From: Athripsodes cinereus
Lineage: Eukaryota > Arthropoda > Insecta > Trichoptera > Leptoceridae
Reading direction: 5' to 3'
DNA length: 64,000 bases
Assembly: GCA_947579605.1 (NCBI GenBank)
Contig: OX388317.1
Location: forward strand, 12,233,384 to 12,297,383
In this document: in pieces, positions 1-9,829 of the stretch
How positions within the stretch are numbered: position 1 is the first letter of the stretch
How the letters are laid out: each line of letters starts with the position of its first letter
Notes under the pieces: model-generated
What the model was told of the DNA's origin: nothing
The model's database searches: none
The model's input: the letters and a program-made list of their open reading frames with translations, nothing else
Made by a program: the position numbers and the translations under genes

Positions 1-257
1 TCCAAATAATAATAATAATAATGAGTACAAACATTAAACATGGCTTCGCTCAGAAGATTATCATCAAATTGACAAAAAAACTCGAAAAGAGGTTGTACAA
101 ACGAGTATTGTTATTTTTTTTGCACAAATTTTTATGTGATTCAACATTCTCAGTTTTACAAAACGCAGCACATTGAATATTTCAAAAAAACTTAGTTTTA
201 AAAAATCAGTGTTGTCTGATTTTGGTACTAAACAATTCATATTGCAAATATACATAT

Positions 258-720
258 TTATTGTTTATTTATTTATTTATTTTATTTTTCACTGTACATT
301 GGTTACAATATTACAAAGTAAAACAGTGTCATCAATAATACAATTCAATGTACAGAGGGCGAGTTTATCGCTAAGATGCGATGTCTTCCAACTAATCCAA
401 CTAACATATATACCATCACGCCGCATCCCTCACGGGGTAGGCAGAAATGATCGAGCGCCACTTCCTTCTATCCTTGCATTCATCTTTCGCTGCCGTCACT
501 ATCATACAATTCCTAATGCATGTTCCTTGTTCAATGTGCTCAACACGTGGCCGTCCTGTAGTTTCTGATTAAAATGATCTTGCCAAATAATCCTCGGACG
601 TTCACGTCTCCGAGCACCATTCCTCTCAGCCAAATATACCTTCTTGGTCATTCTGCCCTCATTCATTCATTCCACATGCCCAAACTATCGTAACAATTCA
701 TATAATAAGTAGACGAAGAA
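258..720 (-). mobile_element. LINE 3' end, degenerate
   Basis: Read on the minus strand this stretch gives broken pieces of a reverse-transcriptase C-terminus (a GRPR-like box followed by a 'RNMH..LYDS'-type segment) in several frames, then a 3' tail ending in repeated TAAA units near 258-300. The segment around 408-445 carries a short GC-rich box with the pattern CCC..GGG followed by GCGGCGTGATGG. The same box ends many other repeats in this window (35.4, 42.3, 52.6 kb). It is 5'-truncated and full of stops, so it is a dead copy. The clade is not certain. Confidence 0.55.
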
Positions 721-2160
721 CATGGGTGTAGATAGAAATTTATTGGAGTCACATTGAAATAATGTTCGTGTACACCAAACTCTATGGTGTACACATTTTA
801 TTATCATTGTTAATGGGCCTTGTACACTTTGTGGGTATTTAATTAAAAGTATTAAAATCTAACATCAGTATGAACTTGTTTTAATTGAAAATGCCGCGTG
901 TTCTTTAACCACAATAGCCTTTTGGATTATAACATACATAAAATTTGCTACAAAACCACGATTTATGTCCTTACCCTACCCTCGCGCCATCGAATTTTGG
1001 GTACGTGCAATGTATCCACTGCCTGCCCTCCATACGACAAATGTTGTAATTGTATGGATAAATATAGATGGATCCTCACGCCACACAATGTATGTGATGA
1101 ATGCAAAGGAAATATTAATTTCGTGATTCATTTTTCAATGTTCTTCCCGATTGCACAGGGCAAAAACCCTCTTCTTCCCACAAGAGCGTATTTACGTCAA
1201 TTGAGTCGCCTCTTTCCACGAAATCTCTAACGCTGTAATGTCGTTGTCACAGGAACGGTGTTTTGTAAAAGCGGGATGGCCAGGCTGATGAAACCCTTGT
1301 GAATGAAAGAATTACAACTATCATTGGATATTCTTAAAACATGACTGAGCTAGGATCATCGAAAAGAAATATACAAGAATAGAGACAAGTAACAATATTG
1401 TTCCTCTACCTTTTGCAGAAGAAACATATTTATTTGCTTTTTCCTTTAGACTTTTAACGTTGGATTTGAGCTTTGTGTCGATTGAACTCATACTTCTTAT
1501 GATGAAATTCTTTACGCTATGTTCGTAAATCATTTCCATGAAAAGAGAGTACGTAGTGTGATAAAAGATATCTCAGATCGTTGCATCGGAAGCTTTATCG
1601 AGAGCAAAAAAAACAGGAAATTGAAAAACTTATTTTTAAAATCTTATTGGTCCCCAAATTTAAAAATTACTTTTTTTGAAATTTGACATGAAATTTAACC
1701 TTCTTTCGGTTGACATATTCATGAAGGAGTAAAAATTCACGTTACGTTGCTCTTTTTTTTTCAATTATCATTAAAAATATATCAAAGAAGCGTATCTGTT
1801 GTAAGTGGAAGTGGTTAGATAGAAAAAATCACATAGAGACAATAATGAATGCATATCTTCCAAGTATTTTGTATTTTTGTGTTTGCTAGGTTATATAATG
1901 ATGATAAATAAATAAATATATTATTACATTTCGCTACAGTTACAGTTATCACATTCCGCTGTGGTAGATTGAAGTCGTTAATCTGTTGCTCCGTGCAAAA
2001 TTAATTCATATTGTACATACATATTGATATTCTATCAAACAATCATACATACTTGTCTAATAAAACATCAGATTTCTGTTGAAATAATATTCATCATACT
2101 CATTTTACGGGTTTTACAAATATATTCACATTACAAATATTACTCAAACGTCCAGAAGTG
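721..2160. other. No gene recognised
   Basis: AT-rich sequence between two LINE copies. A short hairpin (9-base arms, GTGTACACC and its complement) lies at 768-776 and 786-794. Open frames at 898-1230 (plus, a few Cys pairs) and 1321-1539 (minus, hydrophobic C-terminus) resemble no family I know and have no splice or promoter support, so I do not call them genes. Confidence 0.4.
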
Positions 2161-2650
2161 AGAAAAAACAGTTCGCGCGACCGTACTATCGCCGTCTCAC
2201 CCTTGCTCTTACATCGCCTAAAGGAGTGAGTGAGACAATACCAGTCAGCACAACAACGGCTGACAGAAACGCCATGCCGAAAACGATTTTGAATGCGCCA
2301 TAATCACAAGGTATTTATTGATAATATCTGTCACTTATGCACATGAGATGATCACATATTGAGTGATTAATCCACGTAGATCCATTGTAAAATCTCAAGT
2401 ACCATTCTCAACAAAATTTCTATACTACCCTGTATGTCGCCGCTGTGCCAAGGTGGGTGAACACTTGCAATACATTGAAACCGAGCTGTAATTGATTTAT
2501 CGCAAGGCTAGCGGCGTGTACTTCGACACTGCTGCATACTATCAAACAGGAATATATCACCTTACACATTCAACCCAATATTATCAGTTACCTATACGCT
2601 ATACGGCTATTAACAAGAGCAACATCTCAAATAACACTACCACTGTCAAA

Positions 2651-3685
2651 ATGCCATCCGCAATGGTTTGCGGTGTATGCGTAAAGGAAGTCGTGCCACA
2701 GGAATCTTTGATATGCACCAAATGCAATAAAACTTTTCACTATAGCTGTGGAGATAAAATGACATTAACTAAGTATAAGAAACTCTCAAAAACAACATTA
2801 TCTTCTTGGCGTTGTCAAGAATGCAAGATGAAACATAAACAAAGTGAAATTAGCAACATATCGTCGGAACATGGACCAATCACAACAATAAATCCTGATG
2901 CGCAGGCGCACTCGTCATCTTACGACATTACACCAACCGAAATAGGGATGGACAACATACAATCTCATCATCGATTTTTCGCTGAACAATTTAAAAACAT
3001 CGACTGTAAAATTGATAACTACAACAAGAAGTGTGATCAAATACTCCAACAAAATAAAGAAATACTTCTAACGTTAGCAAATTTCAACGCAAAATTTGAA
3101 GAATATGATATTAAACTTAAATCGATGGAAGCACTTCAAGTAAACTTCGATACTTTAAAAGATGACTATAACAAGCTATCAATGAGATTGGATGAAGTGG
3201 AACAACACACTAGACGTAAGAATATTGAGCTGCAAAACGTCCCACTAGTAAAAGGAGAAAACTTGGTGTCCACAGTTGTTAAACTTTCCGCTAAGATTGG
3301 TGTGCCCATACAAGAATCCGACATATCGAGAGTTCACAGAGTCGCTCGTGGTGTTCCTTCCACTGAAACATCAGAAGCAAGGCCCAAAAACATTATTATT
3401 AAATTCAATAAGATAGAAAAGAGAGACGCTTTTTTAGAGGCAGGGAGGAATCATCGTGGACTGACGGCACAAGATGTTGGAATTATAGGCAAGACACAGA
3501 AAATATACATTGCGGAACATCTTACGCAAGCAAGGAAGATCCTTTTTCGCGAGACTCGTCAAATCGGAAAGTCAAAAAACTACCGTTATGTATGGGTGAA
3601 ACATTCCAAAATTTACGCAAGGAAGGAACCCGACAGCAGAGTAATACCTATATTCTCCATGGCAGACCTGGCCAAAATAATTTAA
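2651..3685 (+). CDS. LINE ORF1: PHD finger, coiled coil, RNA-binding domain
   Basis: 344-residue ORF1 protein, expected to bind element RNA in the cytoplasm and act as chaperone for target-primed reverse transcription. I chose the ATG at 2651 because the open frame upstream lacks an earlier ATG and translation from here begins directly before a zinc finger. Residues about 7-58 form a PHD-like finger (CGVCV...CTKC...HYSC...WRCQEC). Residues about 100-195 are rich in heptad-like Lys/Leu/Asp spacing and look like a coiled coil. From about residue 195 (RRKNIELQNVP) to 330 the sequence resembles the L1 ORF1p RRM-like fold, including 'DISRVHRV' and 'RPKNIIIKF'. The stop lies 4 bases before the ORF2 ATG, with another ATG overlapping just after the stop, a spacing that suggests reinitiation. 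PHD fingers in ORF1 are known in CR1-like LINEs; binding of histone tails is only a guess. Confidence 0.85.
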   Translation: MPSAMVCGVCVKEVVPQESLICTKCNKTFHYSCGDKMTLTKYKKLSKTTLSSWRCQECKMKHKQSEISNISSEHGPITTINPDAQAHSSSYDITPTEIGMDNIQSHHRFFAEQFKNIDCKIDNYNKKCDQILQQNKEILLTLANFNAKFEEYDIKLKSMEALQVNFDTLKDDYNKLSMRLDEVEQHTRRKNIELQNVPLVKGENLVSTVVKLSAKIGVPIQESDISRVHRVARGVPSTETSEARPKNIIIKFNKIEKRDAFLEAGRNHRGLTAQDVGIIGKTQKIYIAEHLTQARKILFRETRQIGKSKNYRYVWVKHSKIYARKEPDSRVIPIFSMADLAKII

Positions 3686-3689
3686 ATGA

Positions 3690-6680
3690 ATGTTGCAATT
3701 TTCTTTCAGATCACAAATTTTCCTTTCCTCCCTCAACCCCCTCTCTAATCCTTGTCCATCCCCAAACATGTCTTCACTGTTATTTGATTGCCTGTCTCTT
3801 AGCGCTAGTATTTCTTATTCACAGGGCGATTTAAATATCTATCTGCAGAATTCCAGAGGCCTTAATACAAAAACCGAGACATTTAAACTCAATGTTCTTT
3901 CTAACTCATTTGACATAATTGTGCTCACGGAGACTTGGCTCAAGGATGGCGTATTTGATGGAGAACTGTTCCCTGACGACTATGTGGTGTATGGAAAGGA
4001 CCGAAATCTAAAGCTAACTAACAAAAAGAGAGGAGGCGGGGTTCTGATAGCCGTACACCGCAAGTTCTCCTCAGTTCGGGAGATTGATTGGGAAACTACA
4101 GGTGAGAATCTTGTTGTTTCATTACCTCTACCACGCAATAAACATCAACCTGGACGTAACAATGACTCTAAGCTCTTTCTCGGTGTTGTCTATATTCCAC
4201 CTGCCTCCAGTATTGAAGAATATGATTCATATTTTTCACAAATCTCCAAATGCTATGCAGACCTGAAGCCAACCGATAAGATTTGCATACTGGGAGATTT
4301 TAACATACCTTCAATTAACTGGTCCTATCCTAATGCAAACGCTTGTCTTACACCTACCTCCTTCAGCGGCCCCACCGCTCAATTGTTTCTCGAGTCAATT
4401 TCTTTTCTAAATATCTCACAATTCAATCACGTAGTGAACGCTAGTGGTAATATACTAGATTTGGTGTTGGCGGACGTTGAGTGTAGGATACAACATTGGG
4501 ATCAACCGCTATCAATTGAAGATGCGCATCATCCCTCTCTTCACGTTTCTATTCCCATATATCTTGAGGATGTACTTCCCGCGGGCAATGTTCTGAAATA
4601 CAATTATTTCAAATCTAACTTCACAGAAATCAATTTCAATTTTCAAAGGACTGATTGGGAGGAACTTAATAAACCTCTTGATGAGGCTGTTGAAATATTT
4701 AATAACAAGGTCCTACATGTAACTAATGAACACACGCCTATAAAACGTTCCCACAATAACTCGTTCCCCATTTGGTATTCTCACTCCACAATCCACTTAC
4801 TTAAAGTTAAAAACAAATCCTGGTCACGATGGAAAAAATTTGATCATCAAGATGACTATATTTTGTTCTCAGCATACAGAGCTAAATTTAAAAAAATGCA
4901 ATCCTCTGACTATAAACGATATATCTCAAAAGTTGAAGACTCCTTAGATGGTAATGTAAAGCCATTTTTCAAATATGTAAATAATCTTAAAACCTCCAAC
5001 AGCTATCCCAAAACTATGACTCTACACAATCAATCCACATCTGATCCCAAAATAATTGCTGATATGTTCTGTACATTTTTCAAGTCAGTATTCACTGACT
5101 CAACTCAGAGTTCCACTAACACGCAACAACCTAAAGTACTTTACAATAATTCGCTAAGTAAAATTTCAATATTATGTTCCGAAATCTACCAGAAACTCAC
5201 ACAACTCGACACTAGTAAGGGTGCAGGCCCTGACTTGATCCCACCTATACTATTAAAAAAATGTGCTTCACACTTAACCAAACCGCTTAAAATAATATTC
5301 AATCAGAGCTTGAAAGAAGGTAGATTTCCATTGAAATGGAAAATTGCCCATATAACTCCCATACACAAATCAAGTTCACCTGCAGATGTTCAAAATTATC
5401 GTCCCATATCGATTCTTTCTGCCGTTTCGAAAATTTTTGAATCTATAGTCAAGGATCGCTTAGTGTATTTCGTGAGCCCAATTCTTTCCCACCAACAACA
5501 TGGATTCACAAAGAACCGTTCCACACTATCTAACCTCCTAGAATATTCAGACTTTTTATTCGAATCAATGGATGAACGAGTACAAGTGGATGCGATTTAT
5601 ACAGATTTTCAGAAGGCGTTCGACAAGGTCGATCACAACCTCCTTATTAATAAATTTAATCACTATGGTGTCCACGGGGATCTGCTTCGCTGGTTGAGTT
5701 CATACCTCACAGGAAGACTGATGACAGTAACACTTAATGGCTACAAATCAGACGTTCAAACCATTACATCCGGGGTACCACAGGGGTCTGTGCTTGCTCC
5801 TACATTATTCATTATATTTATTAACGACGTTGTTGACTGCTTTCAACATTCTAACTTCCTGTTATTTGCAGATGATTTAAAAAATTTCAGAAAAATCACA
5901 TCAATACATGACTGCCACAAATTACAGGAAGACCTGACTAGACTGTCCGCTTACTGTGATGCTAATAGATTATTCCTTAATCTCAAAAAATGTCAGACAA
6001 TTACCTTCACAAAAAACCGAAGCAAATTCACATACAATTACTCTATAAATAATCACCAACTTGACTCTGTAACAACTATTCGTGACCTTGGCGTAATGTT
6101 TGATTCTAAACTTCATTTTAGTAACCACATCGACGACATTACGTTGCATTGTAACAAAATGTTGGGTTTTATCTCACGGACGACCAAAAGCTTCAAAAAT
6201 CATAAATCCATGATCACACTTTTCACATCTCTAGTAAGATCCAAATTAGAATACTGCTCAACTGTATGGAACCCACACTATGTCAAATATGAACAACAAT
6301 TGGAAAGAGTGCAAAAAAAATTCATCCGTAATGTCAAATTTAAATATCGTCTTGATATCCCGCACTCGTGGTTGCCCCCGCTTGTTTTGAGGCGGAATAT
6401 GTTGGATGCCTGCGCACTGTACAAGATTTGTAACTCGGTAACTGATGCCCCGGGAATACTTAGTAAGTTATGCTTCCGCGTACCAACCTCAGGCCGCTCA
6501 CATCGTCTCTTTTACATGCCGGGGTCGGCCACTGGTGCGGGGGTGAGGCGACCCTTGCATAGATTGGCCGATCTTCACGATAACCACTTAATAGAGCTGG
6601 ATATTTTTAATTTATCTCCACTCGCATACAAGAGACAGGTACTCAAAACTCTTACTACAAACATAATTTCAAACCAGTAG
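3690..6680 (+). CDS. LINE ORF2: APE endonuclease and reverse transcriptase
   Basis: 996-residue polyprotein that should nick target DNA and copy the element RNA. The N-terminal endonuclease runs from about residue 50 (LNIYLQNSRGLN) to 280: the catalytic Glu is in TETWL, the GDFN box is present (GDFNIPSINW), and the usual SDHxP motif reads DAHHP, an unusual Asp-Ala variant that keeps both His. The RT domain follows (about 500-760): LPLKWKIAHITPIHK, NYRPIS, QHGFTKNRST, DAIYTDFQKAFDKVDH, SGVPQGSVLAPTLF and the active-site FADD in LLFADDLKNF. The C-terminal part (LVRSKLEYCSTVWNP, LERVQKKFIR) is typical of Jockey/CR1-like ORF2. There is no RNase H domain. The first ATG is at 3690, but Met 27 (3768) is also possible because the endonuclease begins only after it. 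There are no internal stops, so it could be active. Confidence 0.9.
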   Translation: MLQFSFRSQIFLSSLNPLSNPCPSPNMSSLLFDCLSLSASISYSQGDLNIYLQNSRGLNTKTETFKLNVLSNSFDIIVLTETWLKDGVFDGELFPDDYVVYGKDRNLKLTNKKRGGGVLIAVHRKFSSVREIDWETTGENLVVSLPLPRNKHQPGRNNDSKLFLGVVYIPPASSIEEYDSYFSQISKCYADLKPTDKICILGDFNIPSINWSYPNANACLTPTSFSGPTAQLFLESISFLNISQFNHVVNASGNILDLVLADVECRIQHWDQPLSIEDAHHPSLHVSIPIYLEDVLPAGNVLKYNYFKSNFTEINFNFQRTDWEELNKPLDEAVEIFNNKVLHVTNEHTPIKRSHNNSFPIWYSHSTIHLLKVKNKSWSRWKKFDHQDDYILFSAYRAKFKKMQSSDYKRYISKVEDSLDGNVKPFFKYVNNLKTSNSYPKTMTLHNQSTSDPKIIADMFCTFFKSVFTDSTQSSTNTQQPKVLYNNSLSKISILCSEIYQKLTQLDTSKGAGPDLIPPILLKKCASHLTKPLKIIFNQSLKEGRFPLKWKIAHITPIHKSSSPADVQNYRPISILSAVSKIFESIVKDRLVYFVSPILSHQQHGFTKNRSTLSNLLEYSDFLFESMDERVQVDAIYTDFQKAFDKVDHNLLINKFNHYGVHGDLLRWLSSYLTGRLMTVTLNGYKSDVQTITSGVPQGSVLAPTLFIIFINDVVDCFQHSNFLLFADDLKNFRKITSIHDCHKLQEDLTRLSAYCDANRLFLNLKKCQTITFTKNRSKFTYNYSINNHQLDSVTTIRDLGVMFDSKLHFSNHIDDITLHCNKMLGFISRTTKSFKNHKSMITLFTSLVRSKLEYCSTVWNPHYVKYEQQLERVQKKFIRNVKFKYRLDIPHSWLPPLVLRRNMLDACALYKICNSVTDAPGILSKLCFRVPTSGRSHRLFYMPGSATGAGVRRPLHRLADLHDNHLIELDIFNLSPLAYKRQVLKTLTTNIISNQ

Positions 6681-7070
6681 GCATGTCTTGTTCCCCTTTC
6701 CCCATATCCCTTACCCTTTTCCCCACACCCTCCACCCCCAAGTGATCTCATATGTTTATTTTTCTATCTTTTAGTAATAGTTTTCTTTTTCTAACAATAC
6801 AAATTTTTGTACGTTTTTTCTTCTTCTTTTCTGCTTTTTATATTTCAAACTGTATTTTGGTATGTTAGCGATGGCTGCTTGTGTGATATGCTAGTGAGAA
6901 CAGATGAATGAGCGGAATATGTGATACTTAAATAATTTACTTATCTGTGGTACATGTTTGTGGATGACAGCTGAGTTATGAACGTCTTTTTTCTATTTTG
7001 TAAACCATATTTATAGTTGTTATCTGTTATGTACTTTTACTAATAAATAAAAATAAAAAATAAAATAAAA

Positions 7071-7863
7071 AAACATCAAATAATAGCTCATTTCACTTGA
7101 ATATTTCAAAAGTCAGAATATTTCCAATTTTATTATTGTATTTAATAAACTATGGCTTATAAGTGGATATAAAAAAAAAGTACGGGATATATTTCAATTT
7201 CTATTATAGATAAAACACTTCATGTTCCAAATTATCTTTCACTGAAAATGTTTGGCAGCACATAATGAATGTTTTACACGCAACAGAAAATCGATAAATG
7301 ATGTGAGGGAGGTTAAATGATGAGATGAAAAGATATTACTAAGAGTATTTTCAAAGGAAATGAGAGCGAGAGTTGCTATACGATATTACAGTAATGTGTA
7401 AAACTACTAATACATACATACTTGTGCTTACTTAACCTTCGTGGTATTTTTCATAAACAGGGTAATCATCTCAATAGATATACATTTATTATGTCAAAGT
7501 ATAGTCATAATATTAATCATAAAAGAGCAATATATTCAACTTACCAATGTATGTACATTCTGATGAAATATATAGCTTATTCTATAAAAATGTTAGAGTG
7601 GGAACTATGGAACGATAAACAAACAGGCACTGTCCAGATTGTGGAAAAATGCTGCTCTCACTATATGAAAGTGATTGAAAAGTGAAAAACTCATAAATCT
7701 AGCAGCAAGTAGGTAAGGTTTATAATTTTTTTAGTTTTAAAATATCAGTGTCATCGTTTCTATCTTAACGCTCACTGTGAAAGACACGAGTTTATGAAAT
7801 ATTGTTAAAAAATGCTTCACACATTCAAAACTAGATAACTCAATATAAGTTATTCATACTTAC
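7071..7863. other. Intron 2 side of the beat-like gene, no other gene
   Basis: AT-rich sequence between the LINE tail and the donor of the Ig exon. The open frame at 7422-7685 has no recognisable domain. If the exon at 7864-8072 is real, this is the start of its downstream intron, which continues off the left edge because I find no further Ig exon in 1-7863. Confidence 0.4.
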
Positions 7864-8072
7864 ATCCACATATATTCCTGTGAAGGGAAATATTTTGGCA
7901 TTAGGTCTTTCAGACGGAGAAAACCTATAGAACTCGTGCCTTCCTCTATACCACTTAACGCAGTACAGAGGTGCTCCCTCTAGCTCGTACATACAATGCA
8001 ATGAAACACGCCCTCCTCTCTGTACAGCTTGGGGTCTGACGCGGAGCTCTGTTATGCGAAGGCAACACATAT
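7864..8072 (-). CDS. beat: beat-family Ig protein, first Ig-domain exon
   Basis: Internal coding exon on the minus strand. The acceptor is a pyrimidine-rich TTTTGTTTTCAG ending at 8073, and the donor GTAAG begins at 7863. It starts with two bases of a split codon and ends in phase 0 after Val-Asp. The 69 complete codons read MCCLRITELRVRP, a first Ig cysteine (VSLHCMYELEG), the V-set Trp (YCVKWYRG) and then HEFYRFSPSE...FPFTGIYVD. This series is the hallmark of the insect beaten path family, secreted or membrane-anchored Ig proteins that bind Side-family receptors in axon guidance. The partner Ig cysteine would be on the next exon, outside the window. The fit with the signal-peptide exon at 50448-50493 is exact in phase. 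I am sure of the family, not of which paralogue. Confidence 0.88.
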
Positions 8073-8329
8073 CTGAAAACAAAAAGAAATAGGTATATGT
8101 TAATAAAATAATAACATTCGATAAATTGAAATATTCTCTTCCTGGAAAATGTGATGTTTGACTCTTGACGCCTTCAAGCGGACGGCTAAAGATGATTACT
8201 ACCCTTGTATTCATTGGTATTGCAAGAAACCCACGGGATTTGTATATAGAATGTTTTCACCGTCGTATATGTACGATAGGTTTTTTTCGTTACGATGTGT
8301 GCAGAGAGGAATTAATAAAATTAGAACTT

Positions 8330-8412
8330 ATATCAATCACTCTGGCATAGGCCTCTCGGTCCTGCGCTATCTGGAACAACTCCTCCACATCTCTCATTCC
8401 AGACTCTTGGGG
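8330..8412 (-). mobile_element. RTE-type LINE C-terminus, short inverted piece
   Basis: The minus strand reads ESGMRDVEELFQIAQDREAY and a few more residues, the last part of the RTE-type reverse transcriptase found at 14.8 and 19.1 kb. It lies head-to-head with a plus-strand RTE fragment beginning near 8425. That fragment ends (after its hAT insertion) just where this piece would continue the protein, so the pair may be one copy with its 3' end inverted, or two independent insertions. Confidence 0.65.
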
Positions 8413-8424
8413 CAGCCCGTGCTG

Positions 8425-8798
8425 CATTTAATAAAATGAGAGTGCTCTTCTGCAAACGACAATCTTAATCTGAAACTTCGACAGAGACTCGTAAAGTCCT
8501 ATGTATGATCTGTACTGCTGTACAGTTCTGAAACCTGGACCATAAAAATGAATACGATGAATTGCTTGGAGGCATTTGAAATGTGACTTCATAGAAGAAT
8601 GCTTCGTATTCATTGGACTGATAGGGTCACAAATGTAGAGGTGTTAAGAAGAGCTGGAATGGACAGAAAACTCCTGTTGGATGTCAAAGTGCATAAGATC
8701 TCATATCTGGGTCATATAATGCGTGGAGAAAAGTACCACATTCTGCGTTTGATAATGACAGACAAGATAGAGGCACGTCGGGTGGCTGGCAGAAGGCA
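8425..8798 (+). pseudogene. RTE-type LINE RT fragment, left half
   Basis: Plus-strand reverse-transcriptase C-terminal segment: AAFNKMRVLFCKRQ, LNLKLRQRLVKSYV, LLYSSETWTIKMN, CLEAFEM, LHRRMLRIHWTDRVTNVEV, then KISYLGHIMRGEKYHIL. It has in-frame stops and no start, so it is dead. The reading frame is cut at AGAAGGCA (8791-8798), where a hAT element inserted; it resumes at 12922. The motif order matches the longer RTE copy at 19034-20047 on the other strand. Confidence 0.8.
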
Positions 8799-9829
8799 CA
8801 GTGGCGTAGCTAGGGGGGGGCAGGGGGGGACATATGTCCCCGGGCGCCGCTTTAGGGGGCGCCAAAATGAGTATTAAAACTATTTTTTTAATTTCATTTT
8901 AATGTCAACAAATGTATTCCAAATACGTTTGCAAGATTGAATTTTGGAGCTTCACAAATATCTTCATTACAAACCAGTTGGCGAACACGATTTTAGCGCC
9001 CCCATTGAGCACTAAGGGGCGCCATTCTACTCATAAACCAAATGACACATCTACAATACAGGATTGCTGAAGGCGTTTTTTTTTAACAAAGATCAGTTTG
9101 GGTTCAAATATTATTCTTCATAACTGAAAGTGGCATCTGGTTTTATCAAATTATACAGGTTGGATTATTTCGAGTCGAATGTAGGATTTTACTTGAGTGC
9201 AAAGAAAATAGTATAATACTTCACATTAGTTGAAAAGAGATAAATTTGTCATTAGATAGAAATGTAGCAAGTAAGTTGTTATTTTAAATAATATTTTAAA
9301 TCTAGCAAATTTTTCGGTAATTATATTTTATTTTACTTGCAAGAAAAAACAACATTGGAAATTTTTTCATTACTCATCACATCATCACTGTTTTTGGTTT
9401 ATCAAGTAAAAATTGTTAATTTTTTTTTAACAACTTTCGCATACATTTCTGAAAAAGTTTTTACTCAACAATGCTTAACATTTCATTTAACCCCTAAAAA
9501 GACTATGTCCATTCCAGTGTTTTATAAGTATATTTTATTTTTTTAGAAGAATCGGCAGAATTGCCATCCTTCTCAGCATTATACAACCAGATAAGTCTCC
9601 ATATGATCAGTCATGATTATACAAAAACTTAACAGTCTAATGCCGGAAAAAAATCACTTATCCAGATATACAGGATATCAAAGGATTAGGCTCAAAATAT
9701 GGGCTCAAAATTCCAGCATTGTGCCTGAAATATCTGTGTTCAAAAATTTTCTTACAATATTACAAGTATTTATTTTAATAGATTTTTGAATTTTAATATA
9801 TCAATTTACCGGTGAATCTAATTTTTGCA

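Larger units (their letters stand above)
2165..7062 (+). mobile_element. Full-length two-ORF LINE (CR1/Jockey group)
   Basis: A non-LTR retrotransposon with an apparently complete structure. It has a relatively GC-rich 5' leader (about 2165-2650; the exact 5' end is not fixed), ORF1 (2651-3685), ORF2 (3690-6680), a 3' UTR of about 330 bases and an A-rich tail of repeated AATAAA-like units ending near 7062. Both ORFs are open from end to end, which stands out among the broken copies elsewhere in the window and suggests a recent insertion. The last 310 bases recur, inverted and 5'-truncated, at 32365-32677, so the family has moved at least twice here. I did not find a clear target-site duplication. 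The PHD-type finger in ORF1 and an APE-type endonuclease before the RT favour the CR1/Jockey group. Confidence 0.88.

Noticed and set aside
898..1230. 110-residue open frame with several Cys pairs (plus)
   Set aside because: No family resemblance, no splice or promoter support; AT-rich surroundings give frames of this size by chance.
1321..1539. 72-residue minus frame with a hydrophobic C-terminus
   Set aside because: Could be a tail-anchored peptide but nothing else supports it.
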